Source: a virus. From it: DNA of 38,686 nucleotides. Position 1 is the first letter of the stretch. Every line of letters begins with the position of its first letter. Shown piece by piece: positions 5,635 to 11,090 of this stretch. Position numbers and translations under genes: made by a program. The DNA is taken from positions 1-38,686 of IMG/VR virus record IMGVR_UViG_3300030329_000334, one strand, 5' to 3'. Below the pieces are notes generated by a model. It was given only the letters and a program-made list of their open reading frames with translations. It was not told the DNA's origin and made no database searches.

Positions 5635-6214
5635 TAAAATAAAACAAGTAAATGAATTGTGTCGTAAAGATGGCATATATCAAAATGAGAAAGGTCAAAA
5701 AGCTGTATCATCTTGGAGCAAGATTAAATACTTTAGACAAGTGTTTGGTGATGAACTAGGATTTGATACACAAATATTTGACCAAGAAGATTATTATATT
5801 TGTAAGTGTAAAATTTTAGCTTATGATCCTGAACGAGTGTTAGCCACAGGTCATCATAAAACTTTTAAAAAGCAGGGATCATATCAGCTCTGCGAAACAT
5901 TTGCAATATCAAGAGCTTTAAGTTTCTTTGGTATATTGGAGAGTGACATAACCTCCCTCGAAGAATACAATATGTTAGGTATTCCAATAACTAGAGAAAC
6001 TAAAGGTGCTGTTAATAACAGTACAAATAAAGGTGTAGATCAAATCATAAATGATTTTAAAAAATGTAGAAACATTTATGAGTATAGGAGAGTTAGAAGA
6101 ATAAACGATCCTTACATTGAACAAGCCTTAACTAAACATCCCTCTACTTATAAATCAATAATGAATATTGTTGAAAGTGTAGAGGATAAACTAAACAAAC
6201 AGGAGAAAATATAA
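5627..6214 (+). CDS. Rad52-superfamily single-strand annealing protein candidate
   Basis: A 195-residue protein. Residues 85-103 read SYQLCETFAISRALSFFGI, which matches the 'TSAvGRALgflG' signature helix of Erf/Sak-type Rad52-like single-strand annealing proteins, and the preceding strand (ILAYDPERVLATGHHKTFKK) fits the beta part of that fold. The C-terminal 70 residues are charged helices. Sitting directly behind a 5'-3' type exonuclease is the classical two-component phage recombination arrangement (as in Red or RecET). It overlaps the nuclease by eight bases and the next gene by one (TAATG). Assignment rests on this motif and context; length is near that of Erf/Sak proteins. Confidence 0.55.
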   Translation: MRDKIKQVNELCRKDGIYQNEKGQKAVSSWSKIKYFRQVFGDELGFDTQIFDQEDYYICKCKILAYDPERVLATGHHKTFKKQGSYQLCETFAISRALSFFGILESDITSLEEYNMLGIPITRETKGAVNNSTNKGVDQIINDFKKCRNIYEYRRVRRINDPYIEQALTKHPSTYKSIMNIVESVEDKLNKQEKI

Positions 6215-6534
6215 TGGATAAGATATATATAAAACTTATACCAAATGCAGACAAACAGCCAGGAGATAACAGACCTAGCTTTGTTGCACCTATTAATCCT
6301 AAATCGCCACAAGGAAAAACATGGCGGATAGGAGCTAAAGTAGGCGACACTTGGTACAACCAAGCTGGATTTGACGATACCAATGAAGATGGTACACCAA
6401 CAGGAGGATTGAATGTTGTGCTTACACCAAGCGATAGTAAGACACCTCAATCTGGTAGTGGTGGACAACAGCAATTTGGTGGGTATAAAAAACCCTACCA
6501 AAAAACTGGAACTTATGGTAATTACAGAAGATAG
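6214..6534 (+). CDS. small Gly/Gln-tailed protein, possible ssDNA-binding partner
   Basis: A 106-residue protein. Residues 1-70 are beta-rich (KIYIKLIPNA, FVAPINPKSPQGKTWRIGAK, WYNQAGFDD, GLNVVLTPSD), and residues 73-106 form a flexible Gly/Gln/Tyr/Lys tail (SGSGGQQQFGGYKKPYQKTG) of the type seen in single-strand-binding proteins, although the end is basic (RR), not the acidic tip of host SSB. Its start overlaps the annealing-protein stop. The gene position in a nuclease-annealing pair supports a ssDNA role, but no OB-fold signature can be confirmed. Confidence 0.5.
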   Translation: MDKIYIKLIPNADKQPGDNRPSFVAPINPKSPQGKTWRIGAKVGDTWYNQAGFDDTNEDGTPTGGLNVVLTPSDSKTPQSGSGGQQQFGGYKKPYQKTGTYGNYRR

Positions 6535-6612
6535 AGCTTAGCTCTAAAGTTTGTGGCGGAGTTTTAGTCATCACCCTTGACTTTCTATTAGTTGTTTTTC
6601 TTCGCCACAGAC
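6532..6612 (+). ncRNA. strong structured RNA element, two hairpins
   Basis: Immediately after the 6534 stop are two stems. Hairpin A is TAGAGC (6532-6537)/GCTCTA (6541-6546) with a 3-base loop. The second stem pairs 6549-6561 with 6600-6612: 13 consecutive pairs, two of them G-U. Inside its 38-base loop is AGTCA (6566-6570)/TGACT (6578-6582) with a 7-base loop. The whole element ends 9 bases before the ATG at 6622 and could be a translation control element or a processed small RNA. Confidence 0.6.
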
Positions 6613-6621
6613 GACTTAAAT

Positions 6622-6834
6622 ATGACAGATAATGTATATAAAAAGCAGGTAGGTGGAGATCATTATGCTTCTATGCCTATCCAAGCTAGTGAGTTTATTA
6701 ACAAAAACAACATCCCATTTGCCGAAGGCAATGCTATTAAATATCTATGTAGACATAAGGCTAAAGGTCAAAAACAAGATTTATTAAAAGCTATTCATTA
6801 TATAGAAATGGCAATTGAAAGAGACTATGATTGA
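6622..6834 (+). CDS. DUF3310 family protein
   Basis: A 70-residue protein of the DUF3310 family: HYASMPIQASEFI near residue 13, GNAIKYLCRHKAKG near residues 37-50, and DLLKAIHYIEMAI in the C-terminus. Many phages carry it, often annotated as a nucleotide-kinase-like protein; its activity is not established. The true start is ATG 6622 (MTDNVYKKQ). The longer in-frame reading from TTG 6592 would lie within the stem of the RNA element. There is no clear ribosome site, so the RNA structure just upstream may matter for its translation. It overlaps the next gene. Confidence 0.85.
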   Translation: MTDNVYKKQVGGDHYASMPIQASEFINKNNIPFAEGNAIKYLCRHKAKGQKQDLLKAIHYIEMAIERDYD

Positions 6835-7060
6835 CAATAAGGTTAAATTCTATATAAGAGAGAGAAACGGACAAGCATCTTTTCAATATTTAGAAAGATT
6901 TGATTCCGTTGAGAAAGCTGCCGACCCCTCAAATGAGGGAGAGTTAGTAGAAGTAAAAGTTTCAGATATAAAATGGGACTTTACAAAAGTGAAGGAGGAT
7001 GCTGATGGAAATCAGAATGCGTCTACAAAAGCTAAGAGACCTTCAAGAGAAAAAACATAA
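6827..7060 (+). CDS. small protein (77 aa), unknown function
   Basis: A 77-residue protein MIDNKVKFYIRERNGQASFQ that overlaps the DUF3310 stop by eight bases. Residues 5-55 look beta-rich (KFYIRERNGQASFQY, GELVEVKVSDIKWDF), and the last 25 residues are polar and basic. A longer reading from TTG 6815 is less likely. Its 3' end overlaps the next small gene by 56 bases. I do not recognise a family; it belongs to the rightward replication operon by position. Confidence 0.6.
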   Translation: MIDNKVKFYIRERNGQASFQYLERFDSVEKAADPSNEGELVEVKVSDIKWDFTKVKEDADGNQNASTKAKRPSREKT

Positions 7061-7163
7061 GAAGTATCTTGAAGCTCAAATGAAAGCCGAAAAATATCAT
7101 AGAGATAGTATTAGGCTTGGTAGAAAAGTAGTAGACACACAAGAGCAATTAATGAGAGCTTAA
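7005..7163 (+). CDS. very small basic helical protein (52 aa)
   Basis: A 52-residue Lys/Arg-rich protein MEIRMRLQKLRDLQEKKHKK, helical through most of its length and likely to bind nucleic acid or form a short coiled coil. It has a very good AAGGAGG ribosome site at 6992-6998, better than its neighbours, and overlaps the 3' end of the preceding gene in another frame. That site is the main evidence it is real. No family is recognised. Confidence 0.55.
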   Translation: MEIRMRLQKLRDLQEKKHKKYLEAQMKAEKYHRDSIRLGRKVVDTQEQLMRA

Positions 7164-7189
7164 TAGTCTTATTAATTACATAATTATAA

Positions 7190-7222
7190 AAACAACAGAA
7201 AGTTGTGTAAACAACAGAGGGG
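7190..7222 (+). promoter_or_regulatory. alternative hairpins in the DnaA-like gene leader
   Basis: The leader reads ACAAC (7193-7197)-AGAAA-GTTGT (7202-7206)-GTAA-ACAAC (7211-7215)-AGAGGGG. The central GTTGT can pair with either ACAAC, the second way giving a 5-base stem closed by a GTAA (GNRA) loop next to the ribosome site GAGGGG. Such mutually exclusive stems can tune translation. A tiny MLRK leader frame (7223-7237) overlaps the ATG at 7234. Confidence 0.35.
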
Positions 7223-7233
7223 ATGCTACGCAA

Positions 7234-7752
7234 ATGAAAACACTAACACAATTAAAACAAGCAATGAAAGCTCCTATGTACAGGGAACTAACAGGGAGAG
7301 AACTTTTAATTTATAAAACAGGATTTAAGAATGGCTATCGTATGTCTTTACAACAAAACAGAGCAAAAATAGAAAATCAATTACTAAGATTAAGATATAG
7401 AGAAGAAAGATTTGAAGAAAAGAAAAGTGGTTTGGCAACAGAAAGAAAGAAAGTTTATCCTCAAACTTTAGATGCTGTGATTAATAAAGTTTGTATAAAA
7501 TATGAAGTTAATAAACAAGAGGTGTTGGGTATAAGAAGATTTGAATCTTTAGTAAGAGCTAGAAGTATTATTATTAATCTTATGGTTGAAGTATATGGAG
7601 CATCGTCATCTCACTTAGGTAGAATGTTGAAGATAGATCACTCAACTGTAATTCATCATCGTAGATTAAAAGCATTAGGCAGAAGATTTTGGACACCTGA
7701 AAAAACAATTCACGAAGAGTTTAAAGAATTAAGACAAGAGTTAGAGGTTTAA
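7234..7752 (+). CDS. stand-alone DnaA domain IV (DNA-binding) protein
   Basis: A 172-residue protein. Residues 1-75 are a charged helical region, and residues 77-150 are the C-terminal, DNA-binding domain of DnaA (Bac_DnaA_C): VCIKYEVNKQEVLGIRRFES, LVRARSIIINLMVEVYGASS, then the recognition helix with the signature DHSTVIHH at 135-142. Domain III, the AAA+ ATPase with Walker motifs, is absent. It should bind DnaA boxes without unwinding DNA by itself, acting as a transcription factor, a competitor of host DnaA, or an origin-binding adaptor. The perfect box at 4653 lies before the promoter of its own operon. The leader carries an RNA stem and GAGGGG at 7217-7222. Overlaps the convergent gene by 12 bases. 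Confidence 0.85.
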   Translation: MKTLTQLKQAMKAPMYRELTGRELLIYKTGFKNGYRMSLQQNRAKIENQLLRLRYREERFEEKKSGLATERKKVYPQTLDAVINKVCIKYEVNKQEVLGIRRFESLVRARSIIINLMVEVYGASSSHLGRMLKIDHSTVIHHRRLKALGRRFWTPEKTIHEEFKELRQELEV

Positions 7753-7923
7753 GTATCTATCAAAACAACTAGGTTTCTTTTCACCATAGTGTTCACAAAA
7801 TCGTTTTTTTTCTGCATTAACAATCCACCCACCTTCATTACTCAATAGCTGTCTTTTACACATGATGCAATATCCACAAACTAAAGTAATGTTTCTTTTA
7901 GACCAAGTTTTTTTCTTAGGCAT
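7741..7923 (-). CDS. zinc-ribbon-like small protein (60 aa)
   Basis: A 60-residue basic protein with CGYCIMCKRQL (residues 16-26) and later CEHYGEKKPSCF (residues 43-54). The C-x2-C-x2-C and C-x-H...C spacing fits one or two zinc sites. It ends the long leftward late region and its last codons overlap the convergent DnaA-like gene. No specific family is recognised. A role in DNA or RNA contact is possible. Confidence 0.6.
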   Translation of the reverse strand: MPKKKTWSKRNITLVCGYCIMCKRQLLSNEGGWIVNAEKKRFCEHYGEKKPSCFDRYLNL

Positions 7924-7928
7924 TTTAA

Positions 7929-8087
7929 TTATATATTATATTTTCTGTTATATAATACAACTTTCCATTTAATTTTTTTTTTAAACTTATTTCTTTTAGC
8001 ATAATCCAATGCTTCTTTCTCTGTCTCCCATACCTCGTTTGTGAATATCTGCCAACGATCATTTTGAAACCAAATGATGCAGTACAT
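7929..8087 (-). CDS. very small protein (52 aa), unknown function
   Basis: A 52-residue protein MYCIIWFQNDRWQIFTNEVW with an aromatic N-terminal strand pattern, a helix (TEKEALDYAKRNKFKKKIK) and a basic C-terminus. The start overlaps the preceding stop by one base (TAATG), arguing for coupled translation, and the reading frame fits neatly between neighbours. No family is recognised. Confidence 0.55.
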   Translation of the reverse strand: MYCIIWFQNDRWQIFTNEVWETEKEALDYAKRNKFKKKIKWKVVLYNRKYNI

Positions 8088-8287
8088 TAATCTGCTTTTG
8101 ATATGCTTATAATTTTACCATCTTTAACAACAGCATTAACTTTCATACATTGAAACTGTGCATTGTTTGTTGATCTCATGCTTATTCTTTTTCTAGCCAT
8201 ACATTCGCTTAAAGAAGGCATGAGCAAGTGTTCTTTTAAAACTGGCGGATCGCCTAGGTACATGAGAAGTGCAAAAACTAATTCCAT
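8087..8287 (-). CDS. small secreted-like Cys protein (66 aa)
   Basis: A 66-residue protein with a hydrophobic N-terminus (MELVFALLMYL) like a signal peptide, followed by PSLSECMARKRI and AQFQCMKV. The pair of Cys residues with a W/L-x-EC and a later F-x-C pattern is shared with the proteins at 8614-8829 and 10839-11051, suggesting a small periplasmic or surface-exposed family stabilised by one disulfide. No function is recognised. It sits in the lysis/accessory cluster. Confidence 0.55.
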   Translation of the reverse strand: MELVFALLMYLGDPPVLKEHLLMPSLSECMARKRISMRSTNNAQFQCMKVNAVVKDGKIISISKAD

Positions 8288-8617
8288 TTAGTGTCCATTC
8301 ATTTTCTTTTGTAAAGTATCAACTTGTTCTTTCAAATGATCTATGTTTACTTTGTTATATCTTGATGCTTCTATTTCTTTTTCTATGCTTTCTATCTGAC
8401 CAGCAAGGTGTTCGATAAGCATATACATCTCTAAGTTCTTAGGTTCTTGTTCTGCTTTTTTTAAAAGATCAGCTTGGAATAATGTATCTGCTGTTTCTAA
8501 TCTGTTAAGTCTTTCTTCTATACCAAAGTAAACCCACACACCAACAGCAACTCCAGCAGCAATAGATAAAATTGTTTTAAGGTCTGTGCTTACTTTTGTA
8601 CCTTCATTAATTTTCAT
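8288..8617 (-). CDS. membrane-anchored coiled-coil protein, i-spanin-like
   Basis: A 109-residue protein. A membrane span is at about residues 13-33 (LKTILSIAAGVAVGVWVYFG), and residues 34-109 are a charged helical coiled coil (EERLNRLETADTLFQADLLK, IESIEKEIEASR, DHLKEQVDTLQKKM). The layout, N-terminal anchor with a periplasmic coiled coil, is that of an inner-membrane spanin, and a small lipoprotein is encoded nearby at 8833-8961. It overlaps the following gene by four bases. A holin-like or tail-cap role is possible instead; the spanin reading is an inference from shape and context. Confidence 0.45.
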   Translation of the reverse strand: MKINEGTKVSTDLKTILSIAAGVAVGVWVYFGIEERLNRLETADTLFQADLLKKAEQEPKNLEMYMLIEHLAGQIESIEKEIEASRYNKVNIDHLKEQVDTLQKKMNGH

Positions 8618-8829
8618 TGTGGTTCATTTCCTCCGCAAATATATCCTATAACTTTTTTACCTTTGTAAGTGTGGTAATAATGATTTGACATAAATGTCTT
8701 TTTCCTTTTTTCATGTACTACAACATTAGTATTAAACCAAGTACCACAACTTGTAAATATCTCAAAGCTATCTTGTTTAAGATCGCCACCAAAGGTTAGA
8801 TATAGCAATGTTATTATTGTAGGTTTCAT
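8614..8829 (-). CDS. small secreted-like Cys protein (71 aa)
   Basis: A 71-residue protein with a hydrophobic N-terminus MKPTIITLLYLTFGG, then DSFEIFTSCGTWFNTNVVVH and the end KKVIGYICGGNEPQ. Spacing of the two Cys residues suggests a disulfide-linked, exported small protein like its neighbours at 8087 and 10839. It overlaps the i-spanin-like gene by four bases. Function unknown. Confidence 0.5.
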   Translation of the reverse strand: MKPTIITLLYLTFGGDLKQDSFEIFTSCGTWFNTNVVVHEKRKKTFMSNHYYHTYKGKKVIGYICGGNEPQ

Positions 8830-8832
8830 GGT

Positions 8833-8961
8833 TTATTTATTTTTTTGAAATACAATTTTAACTATTTGAGTACCTGTACTTTGAATAGGGTCTAAATGAA
8901 TATTTTTAGAACATCCTGTAAGTAATATAATTATTAATAAATTAACGACCTTGTGCCGCAT
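8833..8961 (-). CDS. small lipoprotein, o-spanin-like (42 aa)
   Basis: A 42-residue protein with a classic lipoprotein signal: MRHKVVNLLIIILLTGCSKN, in which LLTGC is a lipobox and Cys17 would be lipidated. After cleavage about 26 residues remain, the size of small outer-membrane spanin lipoproteins, although Pro-richness typical of Rz1 is missing. It overlaps the preceding gene in another frame by 20 bases. It sits three genes from the i-spanin-like protein and close to the endolysin, so a spanin role is plausible. Confidence 0.6.
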   Translation of the reverse strand: MRHKVVNLLIIILLTGCSKNIHLDPIQSTGTQIVKIVFQKNK

Positions 8962-9085
8962 ATTTTTTCCATGTTCTTTTTTTATGTTTATTCATAGATG
9001 ACATTTTTGGTCGTCTACCAATGCTAGTTTTTTTTGCGATTCTTTCGTGCTTTGGTTTGTTTAGATCGAACTTTACTCTTGCCAT
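8942..9085 (-). CDS. small basic conserved-type protein (47 aa)
   Basis: A 47-residue highly basic protein MARVKFDLNKPKHERIAKKT, with R/K-rich blocks SIGRRPKMS and NKHKKRTWKKYAAQ. Short basic proteins of this kind recur in marine phages, and the composition suggests DNA or RNA binding. It overlaps the lipoprotein gene and lies in the late region between the lysis genes. The exact family is not recognised. Confidence 0.55.
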   Translation of the reverse strand: MARVKFDLNKPKHERIAKKTSIGRRPKMSSMNKHKKRTWKKYAAQGR

Positions 9086-9112
9086 ACTTACCTGTTTGTT
9101 GTGATAATAAAC

Positions 9113-9352
9113 TTACCTTAGATTTATATTGGTTGGTGTAAGCTGTTGATATTTTTTTTCCCATATTTCCTTTTGTGTTAAACCTTTCTCATCTTTTTTT
9201 TCTTTATTCCTAGAGTCTATATCTTTTGGATGTATAACCTCAACTAAAGCATAACGATAAACATCATTAGATTTATCCCATTGAAAATGAACTAAATATC
9301 TTGGCTCTTGATATTTGTCAATTAACCTAGGATCATAATCGTTGGTTGTCAT
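9113..9352 (-). CDS. small protein (79 aa), unknown function
   Basis: A 79-residue polar protein MTTNDYDPRLIDKYQEPRYL with an aromatic middle (YLVHFQWDKSNDVYRYALVE) that may be a strand pair, and a Lys-rich helix (RNKEKKDEKGLTQKEIWEKK). It overlaps the holin gene by four bases, so translation is likely coupled to it. No family is recognised. Confidence 0.55.
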   Translation of the reverse strand: MTTNDYDPRLIDKYQEPRYLVHFQWDKSNDVYRYALVEVIHPKDIDSRNKEKKDEKGLTQKEIWEKKYQQLTPTNINLR

Positions 9353-9729
9353 TTGCTAAAGTTTTTTATTTCACTTGCTTTGATACCATAGATAGCAGCA
9401 ACGACTGATACCCAAAGTCCGACCAACCACCAAGGCATTGATTGGAGCTTCTCAAAAAATAAATCCATCTTTCTTTCTATCTCTGGATCATCTGCAAATA
9501 CAGAGTAAGCTAACATGAAGATAGGGGTAGACAACACGATAAGTACGAACTCATCTTTCCAGTCTCCCTTCTGATGCTCGAATACTTTACCTTTGTACTC
9601 TATCTCCCCCCTCCTCATCTTCTCTGCATGGTGAAGTCTGGCTTCTGATAATGCTTCTTTAGTTTTTTGTTTGTCTTGATATAGCTTGGCAGCTGTCTTA
9701 ACTCCCATACCTAATAAATTTAACCACAT
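9349..9729 (-). CDS. holin, GTA/phage three-span type
   Basis: A 126-residue protein with a charged N-terminal half and two clear membrane spans: WKDEFVLIVLSTPIFMLAYS at about residues 57-77 and WWLVGLWVSVVAAIYGIKAS at about 99-119. The pattern (basic helix, D-E-x-hydrophobic start of the first span, small-residue rich second span ending in G-I-K) fits the holin of the gene-transfer-agent type (GTA_holin_3TM), which releases endolysin through the inner membrane. It lies directly downstream of the endolysin gene in the late operon. Confidence 0.65.
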   Translation of the reverse strand: MWLNLLGMGVKTAAKLYQDKQKTKEALSEARLHHAEKMRRGEIEYKGKVFEHQKGDWKDEFVLIVLSTPIFMLAYSVFADDPEIERKMDLFFEKLQSMPWWLVGLWVSVVAAIYGIKASEIKNFSK

Positions 9730-9730
9730 A

Positions 9731-10201
9731 TTATTCTAACCAAGGTTTATAAACTACCTTGCCTTCTTCTCTTATGGCTCTTAACCATTGTTGTCTGTTT
9801 GTATTAATTGAATAACTACAATGAATCCAACCTGATGTTGGCTCTCCATCTCTATAAAATTCTAATATACCCTGATCTACTTCAAGGTTATTTCTAATCC
9901 ATCTTGCAAGTTCTCTGTTATCTACACCTGGTATTTCAAAATCTGCTGCAGCAGCTTCATCGTCTGCCACATGTTGGCTGGTAATTTTGCTACCAATTTC
10001 TAAGCACAGCTCTGCACATCTAAAGCCACTAGATATAATTAGAGGTTTGTCAAAGTGTGAACGAATAGGTTGTAGTACATTGACAGCTAATGCTTTTAAA
10101 TTTTCTATTTGTTGTGGGTTAGGATTATTGTTAATGCCTTTCCGTTCAGCAATCTGCGACTTAGTTAGCTCATCCAATGTTATGTTAGCTGTAAGTTTCA
10201 T
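9731..10201 (-). CDS. endolysin, peptidase M15 type
   Basis: A 156-residue lytic enzyme of the M15 family, which cuts peptide cross-links in peptidoglycan. It has PIRSHFDKPLIISSGFRCAE at about residues 45-64 and SQHVADDEAAAADFEIPG at about 75-92, with zinc ligands H77 and D87, and the last ligand in WIHCSY (H127). The start of the family motif, S-x-H followed by A-D, is stretched by about three residues compared with the usual H-x6-D spacing. No signal peptide is present, so export needs the adjacent holin. It overlaps the upstream nuclease-like gene by four bases. Confidence 0.75.
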   Translation of the reverse strand: MKLTANITLDELTKSQIAERKGINNNPNPQQIENLKALAVNVLQPIRSHFDKPLIISSGFRCAELCLEIGSKITSQHVADDEAAAADFEIPGVDNRELARWIRNNLEVDQGILEFYRDGEPTSGWIHCSYSINTNRQQWLRAIREEGKVVYKPWLE

Positions 10202-10500
10202 TTATTGTAATATATTTTAACCTTTAATTTTTTTTGCTCGCCTGTCAAGCCTCTATTTATTAGTGTTCCTGCTTTCCTTTTATAAGTATCTTTAGGAGTA
10301 TACTCTGATTTTCTATAATTAGCACTCTTAACATCATAGGCTTGATACTCTCCTGTGTTTATATCTAAGACTACCATATCTATTGGTCCTTTACCCATAG
10401 CAGGTACGAATACAATTTTATTAGGGTCTTTGGCAAAGTGTGCTTGTGCAATAAGTTCATTATAAAGTCCAACAGAAGCTGTCTTTCTGCGTTTAGCCAT
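10198..10500 (-). CDS. small PD-(D/E)XK nuclease-like protein (100 aa)
   Basis: A 100-residue protein resembling the compact PD-(D/E)XK nucleases. Residues 33-60 contain PAMGKGPIDMVVLDINTGEY and QAYDVKSAN, with D41 and D56-x-K58 as the metal-binding pattern. The N-terminal helix (SVGLYNELIAQAHFAKD) fits that fold. It may act as a Holliday-junction resolvase or nicking nuclease, or in host DNA degradation; its place in the lysis cluster is odd for such a role. It overlaps neighbours by four to eight bases. Confidence 0.55.
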   Translation of the reverse strand: MAKRRKTASVGLYNELIAQAHFAKDPNKIVFVPAMGKGPIDMVVLDINTGEYQAYDVKSANYRKSEYTPKDTYKRKAGTLINRGLTGEQKKLKVKIYYNK

Positions 10501-10768
10501 TCCATTTAAAGAAGCTAATTGCAGCTCCTATAAGTCCACCGAGTATAATAACAAATGATATAACTCCTTTACCCTTATTCATGTCAGAGTGTAAATTTTT
10601 AATATCTGCTCTCATCTCGTCAATAGCTTTGAATAAAGTTTTCATGCGTTCAGCACAAACTTTCTCATGGTATGAGATACGAACACTATTACTCTTTTCT
10701 GCGTACTGTTTAATCTTTTTGGCACTTGCAGTTGCAGATGATTTTCTTAACTTTGTTTTTAATCCCAT
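10493..10768 (-). CDS. coiled-coil protein with C-terminal membrane span (91 aa)
   Basis: A 91-residue protein. Residues 1-35 are basic, residues 36-65 a coiled coil (ERMKTLFKAIDEMRADIKNL), and residues 69-87 a membrane span (GVISFVIILGGLIGAAISFF), ending in KWNG. This N-in coiled coil plus C-terminal anchor resembles haemolysin XhlA-like and antiholin-type phage proteins. It overlaps the nuclease-like gene by eight bases. Its 5' part overlaps the small gene at 10710-10829. Confidence 0.5.
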   Translation of the reverse strand: MGLKTKLRKSSATASAKKIKQYAEKSNSVRISYHEKVCAERMKTLFKAIDEMRADIKNLHSDMNKGKGVISFVIILGGLIGAAISFFKWNG

Positions 10769-10829
10769 CTCTTAAATCTTTCCAAAATATTTTTACTTCT
10801 TCAATAAATACTTTTAAAAATTTATCCAT
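10710..10829 (-). CDS. very small amphipathic protein (39 aa)
   Basis: A 39-residue protein MDKFLKVFIEEVKIFWKDLR followed by a Cys-rich basic end (IICNCKCQKD). It has a strong AGGAG site just upstream, better than that of the coiled-coil gene whose start it overlaps by 59 bases in another frame. It may be real or may mainly serve to bring ribosomes to the next start. Function unknown. Confidence 0.4.
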   Translation of the reverse strand: MDKFLKVFIEEVKIFWKDLRDGIKNKVKKIICNCKCQKD

Positions 10830-10838
10830 AATATTCTC

Positions 10839-11051
10839 CTATGTTTGCTCAACTGGTACACATTTAAAATTAACGACCACTTGATTTCTGTTTACTATAT
10901 CACTATCCATTTTATTAGTAGTTTCAATAGCTCGTAGATAACCCGCATTAGCACATTCTATCCAAGAATTAAAGATAAAAGTATCATTTACTGGTGGTAA
11001 ACAATTAAGATGAACAACTGAGCAAATATGTAAAACTAAAATAAACTTCAT
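10839..11051 (-). CDS. small secreted-like Cys protein (70 aa)
   Basis: A 70-residue protein with an N-terminal hydrophobic stretch MKFILVLHICSVVHLNCLPP, then FIFNSWIECANAGYLRAIET and VVVNFKCVPVEQT. The W-x-EC and F-x-C pattern resembles those at 8087-8287 and 8614-8829, so it may be a small disulfide-bonded exported protein. No ribosome site is seen before the start. Function unknown. Confidence 0.5.
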   Translation of the reverse strand: MKFILVLHICSVVHLNCLPPVNDTFIFNSWIECANAGYLRAIETTNKMDSDIVNRNQVVVNFKCVPVEQT

Positions 11052-11090
11052 CTAATTTAACTATCAGATATAAGTTATTATTGATATGTG

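Noticed and set aside
6549-6612. tRNA-like cloverleaf: a 7-base acceptor-like stem and a 5-base stem with 7-base loop like an anticodon arm
   Set aside because: The outer stem is really 13 base pairs, there is no D or T arm, the loop lacks the conserved T before the anticodon, and no CCA-side features fit.
7868-7876. second DnaA box ATATCCACA
   Set aside because: One mismatch at a conserved position and it lies within a coding region, with no cluster around it.
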